From Coffea arabica (taxonomy: Eukaryota > Streptophyta > Magnoliopsida > Gentianales > Rubiaceae): DNA of 64,000 nucleotides. Under the pieces are notes generated by a model that saw only the letters and a list, made by a program, of their open reading frames with translations, was not told where the DNA came from and made no database searches. Below, one piece after another: positions 1-11,601 of the stretch. Position 1 is the stretch's first letter. Each line of letters opens with the position of its first letter. The stretch lies in the NCBI RefSeq assembly GCF_036785885.1, contig NC_092322.1, positions 12,918,466-12,982,465 of the forward strand, written 5' to 3'. The position numbers and the translations under genes are program-made.

Positions 1-2
1 GG

Positions 3-83
3 AATCCGGATCAGACGGATGCTTTTGCATCTGTTGGTGAAATTCCAGGAAATCTTGGAGAAAAATACAAACAAGAAGTTTGA
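3..83 (+). CDS. Possible 3'-terminal exon of a gene cut by the left edge
   Basis: Frame 3 reads 26 codons with protein-like composition, containing DAFASVGEIPGNLGEKY, then a TGA at 81-83. The other two forward frames look less protein-like. No start, splice acceptor or homology can be judged because the window begins here. It may be the end of a plus-strand gene to the left, or chance. I do not recognise the product. Confidence 0.22.
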   Translation, partial: NPDQTDAFASVGEIPGNLGEKYKQEV

Positions 84-862
84 TCTTTTAATTTACGTCC
101 AAGAAGAGTTTTAAATCTCTTTTGATGGTCAACTGCTCTGCAACATGCTGTACAGGGTGCATAAATTTCGTGTCAATGTCACAAAGAAAAGGTGATGAAA
201 TAAGTAAAATTTCTAAATATGTGTGTAGATATCTAAATAATGTTCCATTGTCATTGTCGGAATTCTATGTACGTTGCTGTCGATGTCAGGATTGCATTTA
301 TGAAAAGGTTGGTATGTTCTAAACAATAACAAGAAAATACTAATATAATCATCAAGTGATTATAATGGTGTTAATACATCTTTTCTCTCATACTAAGTTT
401 AGTAACTTTTATTTGGATATTTCAAACCCTAAAATTATTGGAGATGGATGGACCAATGAGTACTTCAATAGCATAAATTTGTGATGTTAAACATGAATGG
501 AGAGTTTCCATTAATTTTCGCGTTTGTTTGGTTAGGCCAAACCCTAATAAAAAAAGGGCAAACCCTAATACTGCGTTTTTAAGTTCAGGAAAAGTGGAAG
601 GATAAAGATTGCAAAGTGTACTTTTTGAACCATTTGCAGTAACAATTTGAATATTAGTGTAAATTCTCAAAAATTAAAAAAATTAATATGTGAAGCATAA
701 TAGATATCTTAAATTCAGGCCCATCGAAATCTGTCATTTTTAGCTTATTTAAAGAAAGAAAAAGACAGACAGCAGAGATTACCAAAAAAGAAAACAAAAA
801 AAAAGAGGATGTTAATTGAAAACTCAAAAGTTCTGATTTTTCCCCTCCTTTTGAGAGAAGTT
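84..862. other. Intergenic, no gene seen
   Basis: AT-rich sequence with short open frames that look like chance (122-322, 422-670, 654-878). If 3-83 is an exon, the first part would be its 3' UTR. Confidence 0.5.
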
Positions 863-1005
863 TGTGTTTGGATTGCATTTTTCATGATTTTTCATGGAAA
901 AATTGCTGTAGCGATTTGATGCATGCGAGGAAAAAAGATAATAGGAAAATGTGATCACGGAAAATAACGTAATTTTTTTACGGAAAACAGCAATTCAAAT
1001 AAGGC
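863..1005. mobile_element. MITE, GTTTGGATTGC family, copy A
   Basis: An element of about 140 bp with inverted ends: left GTTTGGATTGCATTTTTC, right reading GCAATTCAAAT. It shares the core CTGTAGCGATTTGAT and the internal GTGATCACGGAAAA with copy B (45064-45207) and less closely with copy C (63631-63777). It is non-autonomous and has no ORF. I could not fix a clean target-site duplication, so the superfamily is open. Confidence 0.65.
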
Positions 1006-1559
1006 ATGAAGGAAAATCTCCCTCGTGGCCAGCATTAATTTTGTTCGGGCCACTTGAGGAGATGTTGGTTGGTTTAATTAAATGGTATGGATCTAAAGCC
1101 TCTGAACCAGCTGCTTGCAGGATTAATGACTGCAGGGCCCTCTTTACGAAGTATGAACATCCATCACCTTTAAATGGTTAAATTTCCCATATTAAATGCT
1201 TAGGGATTCATGCTGTAATTAACTGCTCCAATTAGTCATTTAGAGGGCTCTACATGGTTGGAGCATGGGGCTCTTGGAGAAGGATTCTACTTTTACCTTG
1301 GTTTTGCAAATAACAACAATTATGCATATCAGTTTGCTTTGTGAATTGTATTATTATTAAAATAATTATTTCAGGAAAAATAATGGCACATCAAACACTC
1401 GTATTTATTATTTTTTTCTTACATTTATAGCTAGTTTGGATGTTTAGGTTAGAAAAGAAAAGATGGGAAATGTTTAAGTTACGAAAGAAAAGAAAAGAAT
1501 AGAAAGGAAGAGAGAAGATTTAATATTGTTTGAGAGTTTTAAAAGGAAGTATAATGATT

Positions 1560-1619
<60 letters not shown>

Positions 1620-2220
1620 ATAAAATTTCATTCAATAGTTTTGTGAGGATAAAATGGATAATTTAAAAAGTTTTGTAAGCTTCCATCAGTTTTTGCTTTG
1701 CTTTCTACCGGTTTTTGGTTAGAAAATTGCACTACAGCAGCACTTGGCATCCTTGAAAATCCATTTTTTTTCTTTTCTTTTCCGTTTCACTTGAAAGTCC
1801 CGTAATAATATCTACCTTTCTCTTCCTTTTTTTTTTCGATTCCGTGTAAATCTCAACTCCCAAACTAGCTATTAGGCATGCTATCATTTTAATTTCAATT
1901 TTTTTTGTTTTTAGAATAAATTAACACTTAGAGAAATGGCCACGCACTCGTTAGACAAGCAATTTTCTTTTCTTTTTTATTTTATTTTTGATTAAATAAG
2001 AAAGAAGACCATCAGTTGGACTCTACTTATACCTTGATGACTCGAGCTCAAGACATTAGTAAGAGTGTTTGACCACCTAAGGTTCACTCCTTAGACAAAG
2101 AAATTATACAACTTCAAACATTTGAAGGTAATTGTAGTGTTTGAGCATAGATTTATTTCTGAAAAGAGTTCAAATGTTGTATTCAAGTTGAGTTCTTTAT
2201 TGATCAATAGATTAATGGCC
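1006..2220. other. Intergenic with microsatellite, no gene seen
   Basis: AT-rich spacer containing a long TA run and scattered T-rich tracts. No open frame here resembles a protein I recognise. Confidence 0.5.
1565..1617. repeat. (TA)n microsatellite
   Basis: An uninterrupted alternating TA tract of about 53 bp. Likely length-polymorphic. Confidence 0.95.
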
Positions 2221-3240
2221 CTCTTTGGAAGCTTGATTTTTTACCAAGTGTGTATAAAATTAGTTTTTTAACAACTTTTACTACAAGAACCCCAAAAAAC
2301 TTATCAAAATTTTTAACCTAATACACTTCAAAAATATACAAAAAACTTTCCTTTCAACTTTTCTTCTTTTTCCTCCCCCGCCCAACCCACCATGTCCTCC
2401 GGCGCCGGCGACCACCTCCACTACCATTCCGGCGCCGATCACTATTCCGGCGGTCCTTTTTTTTTTTTTTCTCTCCCTCCTCCCTCCCCTCTTCGACTCT
2501 GCCTCCCCCACCACCCTCCCCCTTTACCCGATCTGATCGCTGATGCTCTTTTTTTTTTTCTTTCTCCCTCCCCTCTCCCTTCTTCCTCTCTGCCTCCCCG
2601 CCACCCTCCCCATCCCCCTCCCCCTTTGACGGATCTGGTCGCGTGACCAGATCGCAAACGGGGAGAGGGAGGGGAGCTGCGATCTGGTCGCACGACCAGA
2701 TCACAGCTAGGGGAGGCCGAAGGGGGAGGGGGAGGGTGGCTGGGGAAGGAAGGGGAAGGGAAGGGCCGGTGGGGGAAGGAAGGGATGGCAGGGAAGGGAG
2801 AGGGAGGGGTGGCGGGGAAGGGAGAGAAGAAGACAAAAAAAGCAAAAAAAAAAGAGGGTGGCGGGGTAAGGGAGAAGGGAAGGGGAGAGGGGGAGGGACA
2901 AGAGGGATGGCGGGGGAGGGAGAGGGGAAGAGAAAAACAGCAAAAAAAAAAAATTGATTCTCACCTGTTGGTTGCTGCCATGGAGGTACCGAGAGAGGGA
3001 TCAGGGGAGGGGAGGGGGAGGGAGAAGAGGAAGAAAGGGAGGAAGGAAAAGAAAAAAAAAAGAAAGAAAAAATAAGAAAAAAGAAAAAAGAAAATGAAAG
3101 AAAGAAAATGAAAAGGAAAAAAAAAATTCATCTTACAAACATCCAAATTTTTACAAAAACTTTTTTATAATTTCTATAGTGATTGAGAGTAAAATTTTAT
3201 ATAAATATCCAAAAAACTCGCATTCCAAATAGGCCCGTTG
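2221..3240. repeat. Inverted, strand-biased low-complexity element
   Basis: The block opens with GGCCCTCTTTGGAA and closes with TTCCAAATAGGCCC, an imperfect inverted pair suggesting a DNA element. Its left core (about 2450-2640) is almost pure C/T with CCCTCCC runs. Its right core (about 2660-3070) is almost pure A/G with GGGAGGG runs, so the arms are roughly complementary. Near the hinge are palindromic units such as GATCTGGTCGCGTGACCAGA and a second GATCTGGTCGCACGACCAGA. Long frames here encode only Pro/Ser/Leu or Gly/Arg/Lys low complexity and are not genes. No convincing target-site duplication was found. Confidence 0.5.
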
Positions 3241-3557
3241 ATTGAGAACTGAAGTTCTGATGGGTTGATTTTTGTACGTTGAGATCGTCAAATTTTCTAG
3301 TTTAACAACCGGGTAGATACTGACAATTATTAAAGCTTGATTTGATCGGAAAAACGGCTTGATGGATCTTCCCAAAGTCCTCTTTTTAAAGGAGGGAATG
3401 GCAGACTGGCAGTACTTTTCTTCTGTTCTGTTGATTGCACTTTTCTTGACTTCTGACCATGCCAGTAACAAGAACCAAGAAAAAAAAAAGAGCCGCTGTT
3501 GTTGACTTCTGACCATGTTAGTAAAGAGAACAGTTATTCTTTTGATTAACTCACGAG

Positions 3558-4019
3558 TAGGGTGAGTAAAATCGGAAAATTTCGATTCAGAATTTTGAAT
3601 TCGATAATTCGAAATAAAAATCGAAATATTCGATTTTGAATTGATTAAATTCGGTAATAAAATTTTTTGAATCGAAATCGAAATCGAAATTCAGAATTTC
3701 TATTTCGATTTCAAATCTATTATATATATATATAATATATAATATAACATTTATATTATAATAATTTTTATATTCATGAATTCGGAAAAAACAGAATTCC
3801 TATTTCGATTTCAATTTCGTTTTCATACATATATATATATGTAATATAATATTTATATAATAATAATAATAATTTTTATATTCATGAATTCGGTGAAATC
3901 GGAATTTACTGAATTTCAAATTGAATTCGAAATTAGTCGAAAATTCTGATACCGAAATTTAGAAAAATTCCGATTTTAAAGTTCCGAATTATCGATTTCG
4001 ATTTCGATTCACACCCCTA
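3558..4019. mobile_element. hAT-type MITE with 8-bp TSD
   Basis: Flanked by a perfect 8-bp direct repeat CTCACGAG at 3550-3557 and 4020-4027. Inverted ends begin TAGGGTGAGTAAA on the left and TAGGGGTGTGAAT (reverse complement of the right end). The 462-bp interior consists of degenerate repeats of ATTTCGATTTCGA and similar units and has no ORF. TSD length and TAGGG-type ends fit the hAT superfamily. It is non-autonomous. Confidence 0.85.
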
Positions 4020-5116
4020 CTCACGAGTGCTTGCATCTTATAGCTTGCAACTGGAGTTAAACTATTCTTTTTGTTTTTTTTAACCATAATATTTTTATAA
4101 CCTAATCTATTCTATTATACAGAAAAAGAGAGTTTAAAAAGACCGTGCAAGGGACTAGCAAATATATAAAACTTACAAAATCAAAGAAGTGTTCTGCCAT
4201 CTCTTCTAAATTTTTTTCTAATTGCAAGTAAGTTTTGAATCCCCGATTTATGGCTCAAAAAGGGATTAGTCCCCTTTTGATGGCAGTTGAGCCAAAGCTA
4301 TGTGGTTCTAGAGTTAAACCATTCGATCGAGCTAGTTTCTTCTAAATCCTGTATATTGTATGTATACCTTACAATATCTGACTACGGAATTTGTGTAGAT
4401 GGATCCTCCCTTGTTGTTTTGTCCATTGATCTTGGATAGTCTGTTTATCTGTGACCTGCTTCGTTCTGGATAAAGATTTCCATCACACCCTTAAAACTTC
4501 AAGAAATATCTGGTCCTTTGCAATAGAATTCTGATTTTCATTTTTGTTTTGTTATTTATTGGTAAGGGGAGGGGGAAAGTATCAACAGCAGAGCTATGAC
4601 TCTAAGATTAAGAGGGCAATTGCTTTTAGTGTGTTATCAAATGCAAACTTTTCTTGTATAATAAATAGTTGTTGCAATAATGAGTTTTCGAGAGAATAAT
4701 AATATTCAAGTAATAATACGAATAGAGTATTTTTGGGCTCTAGACAATCATAATTCTCAAAAATGGAATTGAAATGAATATCATTCTTTAGTTGTCACGT
4801 TTAAGATTCTTGTTTTGTTTTCAAATAATACTTTAATTTTCCTTTTAAAATAGACGATAATGTGATTATTGTAGGGGGGGGATAGTATAAAGGAACAAAT
4901 AAAATGTGATTATTGCAGTTGAAATATTTCTTTCGAGTCGCCATCGATCTTAAAGTAATTTTCAAACTTTGATATGTTTAGGAACCTATTAATATTTTAA
5001 AAAGGGAGGACCTTTATTTTTAAGGGAGTCTCCAATACTTAAGTCAGTACTTAGATTAGAAAGATTAAATGGTAAGGAGTGGCACATGGAGATGGAGAGG
5101 AATAAAATTCTCTACA

Positions 5117-5260
5117 TTTTTTTTTTGGTTTATTTTTCCACCCTTCTCCACACTCTTCTCACTTTCAATTATCAAGCATAAGATTCGAACTCTGATAACG
5201 AAGAAAACTCTAAAAGCCTCGAACAAATTTCTCTGCTTAATAATGAACCTCCAAAAAATA
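5117..5260 (-). repeat. SINE-like fragment
   Basis: A T-rich left end (poly-A on the minus strand) is followed by ATAAGATTCGAACTCT, whose complement contains a pol III B-box-like GTTCGAATC. Similar T-tract plus B-box arrangements recur in the window. The boundaries are guesses. Confidence 0.3.
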
Positions 5261-7355
5261 GGTGAGCTAGTATTTGGTGGTGGAGTAGAATATAATTCTT
5301 CTCTTATAAATAAACCTCCAACACGTAGGTGAGGTGGTATATGGATGTCGATTAAATTAGAGTGAGGTTCTTTTATAGTCAAGGTGGTATTTTAAGGTCG
5401 AATAAAATGTAATTCTCCACTTGAAAAAGAATGTCAAACAAGTAGGTGAGGATCAAGTTAATGTGATACGAAATATTGGACGTAAAAAATTTTTATTTCC
5501 CGAAACGATGGAAGTTTTTATTCGTGCTAAACATAATATTTTCATGTTGGCCTAGGTCCATTGTTGTTACATATGTAGGGCAACATATGAGCAGTAGTTA
5601 CCAACATAGTATTTACATGTCGGAATATTGGACGTGAGAAGTTGAATCCGAACACTTTATGAGTAGTCGTAACCAGCTCTCGAACATTGGCATGATCCAA
5701 TAGTGGACCTAAGTACCGTCCAGTGGGGGCACAGGCCCGTGCCTTCACTAGCCGAAAGACAATTAATGTCTACGAGTGTATTTAAATAGAAAAGCAATTT
5801 TAAATATTATTTTACTTACATCACAAACATAATTTTTAATTAATATTTTATTTTATAATTATATTTTTATCTCATATATTTTATATCATAAAAAATGTTA
5901 CAGTTGTTATTTTCAGATAGGAGCAATATTTCAAATAATCTCCTGTCGAAACGCAACAATATTAGGCTGAAAATCTATTAAAACATGATTTGTGCACTCA
6001 CTGAATTGTCAAATAAATTTTATTATCATAGTTGCTGCAGTAGTTTGGGGAAGAATCAATAAATAAAGAAAATTAAAGCACGGTAGCAAAACTCAAGTAC
6101 CTTAAAAGTTACAAAGTAATTTTACTTAACCCACAATATCGTTACTCCCCATTTGAGCAACTTCATTAAGAGTTATTTCTTCATAAGGGTTTAATTTTTT
6201 TTTTAATTAAGTGTTATTTCTTCAAAGGGTTCCTATACAACAAGATGCTTCAAGTTCTCAAAAATCACCTTGGTACCTGGCCTACCTAAGTACGGGTTGA
6301 AATTATGTACTAATTGAAGTTGCCTAGTTTATTGGCATAGGACAAGATGTCCCCATTCATATTGATGCTGTGGAGTTTCCATCTTAATAGCCATGGATTG
6401 GCCACATTGATACTCCAAGAGACATTAATATTACTCCTCCAACATTCTCAAGACATATATATATATATATATTTCTTGTTTCCTTTCCTTCCTTTTCAAG
6501 ACAACCGGGTGCTAGGAGGGGTAATTGACTACAGTACTACACCCCAACTCGATATGTTGTTTTGTTTTGTTCTTTTCAGACTTGAACGTTTTTATAGCAT
6601 CAATAATATATAGATTGAGACTTGACTTGGAACTATAATTCTCTCTCAAGGCTTGAGTCATGCCAAGATTTGGGACCAAAAAACCTACATTATTTCATAA
6701 TATATAACGAGTATGAGTTAAATTGTCCCCTTCACTAACTTTGCTCTTTTTCCTTGACCCTCCTTCACTAATAAATTGTCAAATTGTCCCCTCTTTTCTT
6801 TTCCCTTCTGCTCGGTATTTGCTACCATTGCTACCCCCTTCCTTTTCCTTGTTCCTCTTTGCCTTTATACCTATTGCCCATCTTGGTAAATATGATTCAT
6901 GTAATTTTGGTTGTTTTTTTTCTTTTCTTTCTTTTTTGTTCTTTTTATGGGCTGATAGAACTAGGTGTTATTGAAGATCAAGAGTTCAGGAAAATGGTAG
7001 TAGCTTTTTAGGGACTGGGTTGTTAAAAGGTTGCTGCAGATTAGATACAAAGATAAAGGGATTTGGTGTTTGTGATATCTTAATGATTATTTGGTTTTAG
7101 TCAAGTAATCACATTGACTTTTAATATCTAAAGAGGCAGTTATTGTGGGTCTATTGGAGAAAGCTAGAAGACCATTTATGGGAAATCTAGTGTTGAATGA
7201 ATAGCTTGTGGTTATGATTTTTGGGCTGTTCAAGTTGTTGGACCTGCATAGGATCTGGTTTTGAAGTGTTTTTTTTTTTCTTTTTTTTTTTTTTTGAAGA
7301 AGTCAACAGATGGGTGGCAATTGTTCCAGTGATGAGTTTGCTTAAAAAAAAAAAA

Positions 7356-7493
7356 TCCAGGCGGGTGTGTTGTGCACCCGTTTGATCCGGTGGTGGTTCA
7401 GTCCCCTCCGAATTATCCCTGGACCTCCTTAGGTCCGCCCTCTCCTCCTTAGCGTAGAATTTATACAACTGTTGTCGTCTTCGAAAAAAAAAG
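7356..7493 (+). mobile_element. SINE-like retroposon
   Basis: Starts near CCAGGCGGGTGTG, contains TTTGATCCGGTGGTGGTTCA, then GCGTAGAATTTATACAAC and a terminal A-tract after GTCGTCTTCG. The same order of motifs (TTTGATC or TTTGGATC, GGTG..TTCA, GTAGAA, GTCG near the 3' end) occurs at 35630-35770 and 36385-36509, supporting one dispersed family. TSD not resolved for this copy. Confidence 0.45.
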
Positions 7494-8963
7494 AGTAGTT
7501 AAAGAATATTATTAACAAACTCTTCTTTTCTTTTTCTTTTGACAAAAAATGTGTATTTTAGGTTACATTGAAAAATAATTAAATGATTGGGTTTTTTTTT
7601 TTTTTTTGTCGGTTAAACAATAAAAACAAGAGTGGTATGTGTAATATTTAGAATTAGAGGGGAGCTTATTGAAATTGATAGAAATCTTGCGAGTGGCTTC
7701 TTAAATTATCCCAAAGAAATATTTAAAATCAAAAGGGAACTTCTTACAATTGTCAAAAACCTTAGGGGACGTTTCTGAAATTATCCCAAAAAATTCCATT
7801 TTTTTGGTAATGATTTTGTGGAGTCAGGGCAGAATTAATGGACGACTGATCACATGAATGTGAATTCTTCTTTATAGAATCACGAATGCAGTAATTCACC
7901 CATAATCTAATCTCTTTTTCAATAAGATGAACTAATAAACTATGCCACCAGTCATCAGAAAATACAATTTCTTGTACGTTAATTAATTTGCAAGTGGAAG
8001 TAATATATTACACGTTTGACATTAATTAATTTTGCCTCATGAATTTTGTAGAAATTTTATGTATTATTACACGTTTTGCAGAATGATTTGAGTACAAAAT
8101 ATAAATGAAGGTAAGGCAACGTTGTGTCAATATACTACTGCATGTCTCTATAATAGTCCAATCTATAACCCGCTTGGAATATAGTTTTTTTTTTTTTTTT
8201 TTTTCCCGAAGAGATTTTTCTTCCGAGGTTGGTCCATAGAGGTGAAGCTCGCGTAGATAGATTAGGGTTTCCATCTGTCAGGAAATGTAAACGATAGTTT
8301 ATTAATTTATGTGTGTGAGTATTCGGACATTTTACTCCTTTTTTTAATAAAAAAAAAAATCTCATGTGTTAATTTATTGATTGTATTTTTATTAAACAAT
8401 TAATAAAATTAGGGATGACGGCCCTCCTTCATGTACGGGATTTTTTATTAAAAAAAAAGAGAGATTAATTTCCATATCTAATTGCTGAAAGATGATCAAT
8501 ATGCATGCGTGTAAGGTTCATTTGCTTGCCACCACTTATTGAAGTGGAATTTAATATTGGAAATGATCTTCTATATTAAGAAGCAAGGGGAATATTTTTC
8601 TTGGGCTTGAAAGCCAAAGAGTTGAGGGAGTGATTATAGGACGTAATACCATTTGTGCCCAGAAACAATCCGTTTGTTTTGCTTCAATCCATGCCTAGAA
8701 ATAGAAACTTCCTTCCAATTTAAGATTTATGGGAAAGAATTGGTACTTCATAATACTTGCAAAATTTGTCCCTTTGTCACTTTTAGAAAAAAATGAGTTG
8801 AAATGTGCTAGTTAATTTGTTAAAATTGGGAACAATATGACTTGTGTGCTTATCACACGTTCTATTAGAAAGGGAATAAAAAAATAAAATAAAAACTTAT
8901 CCTTGTCAAGTTAGTAAAAGGGTAAAATACTTGATAATAGACTACTGTTCAGCATATAATATA

Positions 8964-9506
8964 GGGTTAATTACATTTACCTCCCCTGAGGTTTGACCAT
9001 ATTACCAACCAATCCCTATAATTTGTCCAAATAACAGTCTCACCCTTTGAATGATCAAACATTTAACAAAAACCCCCTTAATGCCGAAAATGCCCTTATG
9101 AGGCCATGTTGAGGATTTAACATGCTTTGAACCACAAATTCGAACCATACTTGAGGATTTAAAATAATTGCTTCTTTTTTATTTTTCTTTCAATTTATCT
9201 AATTTTTAATATTCATTTTTAAGATTTAAAATAATTATTGATTCAAAACTATTTATGGAAGCAAAGATATGATTTTTATAAAATAATAAGCAAAAACTTT
9301 TTTCTATTTTTTTGGATTACTTGAAGGTTAATAAATAAAAATATGTTCTTTTTAATGCAATATGGCCTCAAAAAGGGCATTTTCGGCATTAAGGGGGTTT
9401 TTGTTAAATGTTTGACCATTCAAAGGGTAAGACCGTTATTTGGACAAATTATAGGGATTGATTGGTAATATGGTCAAACCTCAGGGGAGATAAATGTAAT
9501 TAACCC
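8964..9506. mobile_element. Mutator-like MITE with 9-bp TSD and ~148-bp TIRs
   Basis: Flanked by a perfect 9-bp direct repeat TATAATATA at 8955-8963 and 9507-9515. The terminal inverted repeats run roughly 8964-9111 and 9359-9506 and begin GGGTTAATTACATTTA. They contain GAGGTTTGACCATATTACCA and CTTAATGCCGAAAATGCCC. The middle is AT-rich without an ORF. Long TIRs plus a 9-bp TSD are the hallmark of Mutator-like elements; this one is non-autonomous. It lies about 0.5 kb beyond the stop of the first P450 gene. Confidence 0.9.
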
Positions 9507-9984
9507 TATAATATATACATATGTTTGAGACAAAAGGAGATTTCCCCTTACATTGGAAGCAAAAATGATTTTCTTTCCCCTATAATTTTAATTGAAATCT
9601 TTTTCTTTTTTAGGGTAAGGCAGTGTTTAAAAGTAAAATTGATCAAATAGAGGCAGCATATTCTTCTCTTTTTCACAGCTTAACTAGATTTTATGCTTAG
9701 CATCAACAAAACAAAAGTCTTAGAATTTCTTATAGGCGCTGCTTCTCAAACAAAGCACATGATATGATGCAAGAAAAAAAATTAAAAAAAGATACAAAAG
9801 TAAAATTCCATATGGTAGACTTTTTGCTTGAAAGCCTACTTTTTAGACACCTTGAGCTACTTGAACACTAAATTCAACTAAAATTTAGAACCATGCATGC
9901 TCCATATCATTTTTGAATGGAGATCGATTTGATCACTAGAAAAGGAAAACACACACACAAACACACATGCTGTTTAGATGAAAT

Positions 9985-11517
9985 TTAAGCCCATCTCTTG
10001 CTAACCCTAACTTTGAGGCCATGCTTCATGTAAAGAATGACAGAAAGATTAGGCACCACAGGATGACCTTCCACCATTTCAACGTTGTAGTTATGGATCA
10101 TGGCAGCAGCAACAGCTTTCATCTGAGTAAATGCCACTTCTTTCCCCAGACAAGTTCGCGGTCCAGCGTTGAAAGCCAAGAACTTGTAGGAGGGCTCATG
10201 TTTGATTGTTCCCCTCTCAGAAATCCATCTCTCTGGCTTGAATTCCCATGAATCTTTGCCCCATATAAACTTCATCCTCCCCATGGCGTACAGAGAAAAT
10301 ATTACCTTTATTTTTGGATGAACTCGATGACCACTTGGAAGTGTGTCTGGTTGAAGAGGAAACTTATGCTGGAATGGAACAGGTGGATATAGCCTCATTG
10401 ATTCACATAACGCAGCATGAATATAAACAAGATTCTTCAGTTCATCCACTTTGAACAGCCTAAAATTTTCGGCTTCTTCGTTAACCTGAATGACTGATTT
10501 CAATTCTTCCCTGATCTTATTCAACACTGTAGGATGAGTTGAAACAAGCCAAATAAACCAAGTTAATGCTGAACTAGTTGTGTCTCTTCCAGCAATCATA
10601 AAGTTTATAATGGTATCTCTCAAGAACTTGTCATCCCTCTTCAATCCTGTGGTGATTTCATTATCACCTAGATTGATATATGATGTCAAAAGATCAAAGC
10701 CCTCTTCATCATTTGTGGACTTTGTTCCTTTTTTCAGCTCTTCTTGCTTCACTGAGATGTACTTACAGATGACTTCATCTAGGATTTTCCAAGATTTGCT
10801 CAGTTTCTTTTCTTGTCCTATTCCTAGCCACCTTTCCAATTTCAGAACAATTTCAGGCAAAATATGTCTCATAAATATTGCTTCTTCAACCTCATCCATG
10901 GCCTTGGAGAATGGAACACCCGGGAAATCGATAGAAAGACATCCAGGATCATAGCCTGTGACAAATTTACAAGTTGTATCAAAGGTTAATCTCTGGAATA
11001 CATCTTGTAAATCCACCATTAGGCCTTGCTTAGCAACATAATCAAGAATGGGAATAAGCCCTTTTTCCACTTTGTTCCAGCTAGTGCTGACCAAGAACTT
11101 GTGGAAACTTTGATGATTAAGTAGAGCTCTAGCAAGTTTCCTCTGGCATTTCCACAAATCCAAGTCAGAATTGAATATCCCATCTCCCAAAACCTCAAAT
11201 ATTTTCTTGAATTCCGGCCCTTTTGGGAAATTCACGAAATTTGAACTCATTATATAGTGCACATTTGCTGGATCAACAGTGCCCAGAATGTCCATATTTG
11301 CAAAAGAAGGCCCCTTAAGGTGGTAAGTGCCCCTGGTCTTCTCCAAAACCTCAGCACACTTATCATGAATTCGATGAATATTCATAATCAGATAAGGAAA
11401 TGTGCCTAGAATTGGCAATTTCCATGCAAGCCTTTTGAAGCTTCTTAAATTTCTAAGATAAAAGAAGCATATAATTGCTAGGAAAATTTCAAAATAACCC
11501 AATGAAAACAAGGCCAT
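9985..11517 (-). CDS. Cytochrome P450, CYP96A-like (mid-chain alkane hydroxylase type)
   Basis: This intronless ORF encodes 510 residues, the usual length for the family. An N-terminal hydrophobic anchor (about 6-22) should hold it in the ER membrane. Visible P450 motifs are AGRDTT in the oxygen-binding I helix (309-314), ESMR of the K helix (372-375), PERW (428-431) and the haem loop FNAGPRTCLG (449-458) with Cys456 as thiolate ligand. The sequence fits CYP96A in the CYP86 clan; the best known member, MAH1/CYP96A15, oxidises wax alkanes to secondary alcohols and ketones, so a cuticular-wax or fatty-acyl substrate is inferred. The hinge reads AWKLPILGTFP where the downstream paralogue has PWNWPIIGMLP, a mild divergence. 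All catalytic motifs are intact. A TATA box lies about 75 bp upstream. Confidence 0.95.
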   Translation of the reverse strand: MALFSLGYFEIFLAIICFFYLRNLRSFKRLAWKLPILGTFPYLIMNIHRIHDKCAEVLEKTRGTYHLKGPSFANMDILGTVDPANVHYIMSSNFVNFPKGPEFKKIFEVLGDGIFNSDLDLWKCQRKLARALLNHQSFHKFLVSTSWNKVEKGLIPILDYVAKQGLMVDLQDVFQRLTFDTTCKFVTGYDPGCLSIDFPGVPFSKAMDEVEEAIFMRHILPEIVLKLERWLGIGQEKKLSKSWKILDEVICKYISVKQEELKKGTKSTNDEEGFDLLTSYINLGDNEITTGLKRDDKFLRDTIINFMIAGRDTTSSALTWFIWLVSTHPTVLNKIREELKSVIQVNEEAENFRLFKVDELKNLVYIHAALCESMRLYPPVPFQHKFPLQPDTLPSGHRVHPKIKVIFSLYAMGRMKFIWGKDSWEFKPERWISERGTIKHEPSYKFLAFNAGPRTCLGKEVAFTQMKAVAAAMIHNYNVEMVEGHPVVPNLSVILYMKHGLKVRVSKRWA

Positions 11518-11589
11518 TTTAAGTAGCTAAGGTACAATATGAAAATATTTGCAGACTTGTACGTTTTCTCAGTTGGTGTAAACCCTCTC

Positions 11590-11601
11590 TATATATATAA
11601 G
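11590..11601 (-). promoter_or_regulatory. Likely TATA box of the first CYP96A-like gene
   Basis: On the minus strand this reads TTATATATATAG, about 75 bp upstream of the ATG at 11517, leaving room for a short 5' UTR. The call rests on position and composition only. Confidence 0.5.

Larger units (their letters stand above)
4028..8954. other. Long gene-free stretch with retroposon debris
   Basis: No supported gene. It contains SINE-like pieces (near 5117-5260 and 7356-7493), poly-T or poly-A tracts (for example 7269-7294, 8185-8204), and fragments with the motif AGGGGACGTTTCTGAAATTA (about 7765), which resembles ends seen near 37.3 and 38.4 kb. The region 5460-5760 holds two diverged copies of an AATATTGGACGT motif, probably an old transposon remnant. 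Open frames at 5542-5748, 6347-6613 and 6723-7011 have no recognisable domain. Confidence 0.45.

Noticed and set aside
2281-3146. Several overlapping frames of 61-163 codons on both strands
   Set aside because: They translate C/T- or G/A-rich low-complexity DNA into Pro/Ser/Leu or Gly/Arg/Lys runs. Simultaneous open frames on both strands are a composition effect.
5542-5748. 68-codon minus-strand frame
   Set aside because: No domain, and it lies in transposon-like sequence with repeated AATATTGGACGT motifs.
6723-7011. Overlapping hydrophobic frames that look like membrane segments
   Set aside because: They arise from T-rich DNA (Phe, Leu and Ser runs). There is no promoter or splice context.
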